Positions 7,737 through 9,212 of a stretch of 9,212 nt of DNA are shown piece by piece; position 1 is the stretch's first letter, and every line of letters starts with the position of its first letter. Position numbers and translations under genes: made by a program. Source of the stretch: Owenweeksia sp. TMED14 (GTDB taxonomy: Bacteria > Bacteroidota > Bacteroidia > Flavobacteriales > Schleiferiaceae); the NCBI GenBank assembly GCA_002167805.1, contig NHBT01000028.1, positions 112,525 to 121,736 of the forward strand. The letters are read 5' to 3'. The notes below the pieces were generated by a model. The model was not told where the DNA came from, made no database searches, and worked only from the letters and a program-made list of their open reading frames with translations.

Positions 7737-9212
7737 TTATCTGGGAGTCAACTGAGCAAATGGAATTATTATTTCTTCCATACTAATTCCTCCGTGTTGG
7801 TATGAACTTTCAAATTTACTTGCATACTCATTAAATTTATTGGGATATACAAAATAGCCACTCTCTGAAGCAAAAACAGCAGTATCTCCAAGCATGACAG
7901 AGGGCAAACCAATTTCAGCAGGAGAAATACTCAATCCTACCTCCTTTGAATTAAATTCTAACCCATGACCAATCTTATATCTCATGTTAGCTGTTATATT
8001 TCTTGGTCCCTTAATAGAAACGGGTTTTTTTACGGATATAGTGCCATGATCCGTTGTTACGAATAATTCAAAACCATTATCCGCTATCATTTCCGTCCAA
8101 GGTCGTAATGGAGAATTTTTCCACCAACTATTTGTTAATGCTCGAAATCCCCTGTCGCTACTCGCTATATCTCTGACAATGCTTTGATCTGTTTTAGCAT
8201 GACTAATCATATCAATAAAATTTATGACTAAAACAATTAAATTATCATTTTTTCGACTTTGCCATTGACGAACCCACTTTTGCTCGGAAACATGATTTGT
8301 TACTTTGGCGTAACTGAAGTCCTGAATCCCATTATTTTTTGCCCATTCACTAAGGAAAAATAACTCATTTGAATTTCTTCCTCCTTCCGAATTAATAAGA
8401 TCAGGAACCCACTTATCCGGATACTTTTGAGTCAATTCATCAGGTAATAATCCAGAGATTAGTGAATTTCTAGCATACTGAGTAGCTGTGGGAAGTATAC
8501 TTGCATACAGTTCATTGGATTCTATTCTAAACGAATTATTAAAAAATGGCTGCAACTCATCCCACTGGTCCAGTCGGAGATTATCAAAAATTAATAGAAC
8601 CGATTTTTTACCCGACCTGAGGTGCGGAAGAACCTTACGCTCAAGGATTTGGTGGCTAAAATCACATTGAGATTCATTTGATTTTAAGTTACTTGGATAA
8701 AATTCTTTCCACCATCTGGAAAATAATCGATTTGCTTCTTCTTTTTGATGGTCAAGCATTGGACGCATGGACTCGGCCTCAGAATCATTTAGCTTTTTAT
8801 CCCAAACTACAAGTTCTTTGTAAACAGATGTCCATTGTGCCCAAGAGCTAGCCTCATTTATAGACGCACTAATATCTCTAATGGCCATCTGATAGCTTTG
8901 AATGCTTCTTTCTGATATCAAATTCTTTCTCTCTAATAATCTTTTTAATGTTGATAATACCTGTTTTGGCTGAACAGGTTTTATCAAATAATCTGCAATA
9001 TTGTCTCCTATAGCCTGATCCATTAAGCCTTCTTCTTCACTTTTGGTTACCATAACAACAGGAACATTGACTTTTAGTGCCTTAATTTCGGGTAGAACAT
9101 CAAGTCCAGATTGACCAGGCATATGCTCATCAAGCAAAATCACATCAAATGAGTTCTCAGCAATAATAACCAGTGCATCAGCACCATTCGTTGCACTTAA
9201 AACCTTAAAACC
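7737..9212 (-). CDS. porX: PorX-like response regulator with receiver and PglZ/alkaline-phosphatase-superfamily domain (partial, 5' end outside window)
   Basis: PorX is the response regulator paired with PorY in control of type IX secretion; its output domain is a zinc-dependent phosphatase/phosphodiesterase-like fold. The reading frame is open from 9212, so 491 residues are visible and roughly 25-30 are missing at the start. The visible protein begins GFKVLSATNGADAL. The receiver phospho-acceptor is Asp28 in VILLDEHMPG, with Thr56 in VMVTKS and Lys78 in YLIKP. A helical linker (about 95-195) includes the FSRWWKEFYP stretch. The effector domain has FDNLRLDQW (Asp210), LPTATQYARN with the nucleophile-type Thr (242 or 244), INFIDMISHAKTD (Asp334, His338), TTDHG (Asp388, His389), GHG (His416) and QHGGIS (His473), ending IIPFAQLTPR. 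A GTG at 9143 is internal (Val of the receiver strand), not a start. It is the first visible gene of the minus-strand operon. Confidence 0.94.
   Translation of the reverse strand, partial: GFKVLSATNGADALVIIAENSFDVILLDEHMPGQSGLDVLPEIKALKVNVPVVMVTKSEEEGLMDQAIGDNIADYLIKPVQPKQVLSTLKRLLERKNLISERSIQSYQMAIRDISASINEASSWAQWTSVYKELVVWDKKLNDSEAESMRPMLDHQKEEANRLFSRWWKEFYPSNLKSNESQCDFSHQILERKVLPHLRSGKKSVLLIFDNLRLDQWDELQPFFNNSFRIESNELYASILPTATQYARNSLISGLLPDELTQKYPDKWVPDLINSEGGRNSNELFFLSEWAKNNGIQDFSYAKVTNHVSEQKWVRQWQSRKNDNLIVLVINFIDMISHAKTDQSIVRDIASSDRGFRALTNSWWKNSPLRPWTEMIADNGFELFVTTDHGTISVKKPVSIKGPRNITANMRYKIGHGLEFNSKEVGLSISPAEIGLPSVMLGDTAVFASESGYFVYPNKFNEYASKFESSYQHGGISMEEIIIPFAQLTPR

Noticed and set aside
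8488..8670. Plus-strand open frame of 60 codons
   Set aside because: It is antisense to the phosphatase-like domain of porX, with no recognisable features of its own.
9141..9143. GTG as a start codon for the porX reading frame
   Set aside because: The frame continues upstream to the window edge and encodes receiver-domain sequence (GFKVLSATNGADAL), so this GTG is an internal Val just before the phospho-acceptor.

Overview
The window looks like a compact, AT-rich piece of a Bacteroidota chromosome, probably from the Flavobacteriia or a nearby class. The evidence is a PorX-type response regulator (known from type IX secretion control), a Y_Y_Y/propeller LytS-type sensor kinase, the short monofunctional proline dehydrogenase typical of the phylum, and a TAnnTTTG-type promoter box. 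The genes leave only about 124 non-coding bases: 26, 70 and 28 nt gaps. Several start and stop codons overlap. I see no RNA gene, mobile element, CRISPR array or clear rho-independent terminator.

Layout from right to left on the minus strand: porX (5' end outside the window), tsaE, an alanine dehydrogenase/transhydrogenase-family gene (ald-like) and a small membrane-anchored protein resembling DUF4258 proteins. The first gap is 28 nt and the next two junctions are 4-nt overlaps, so this is probably one transcript. The proline dehydrogenase gene on the plus strand is convergent with the end of that transcript, with no bases between their stop codons. It is divergent from a second minus-strand unit, aroB, aroA and a sensor histidine kinase gene that runs off the left edge. 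A 70-nt gap between the proline dehydrogenase gene and aroB must hold both promoters.

Functionally the window mixes housekeeping steps (two shikimate-pathway enzymes, tRNA t6A modification, proline catabolism and possibly amino-acid redox metabolism) with two signalling proteins. Most of the genes are ordinary members of known families. The points I think deserve a second look are: AroA lacks roughly 23 residues in its interior although its active-site residues are kept; the ald-like protein lacks the lysine and histidine that define alanine dehydrogenase catalysis; and the kinase sensor region has an irregular number of propeller-like repeats. I did not find convincing evidence for a wholly new system.
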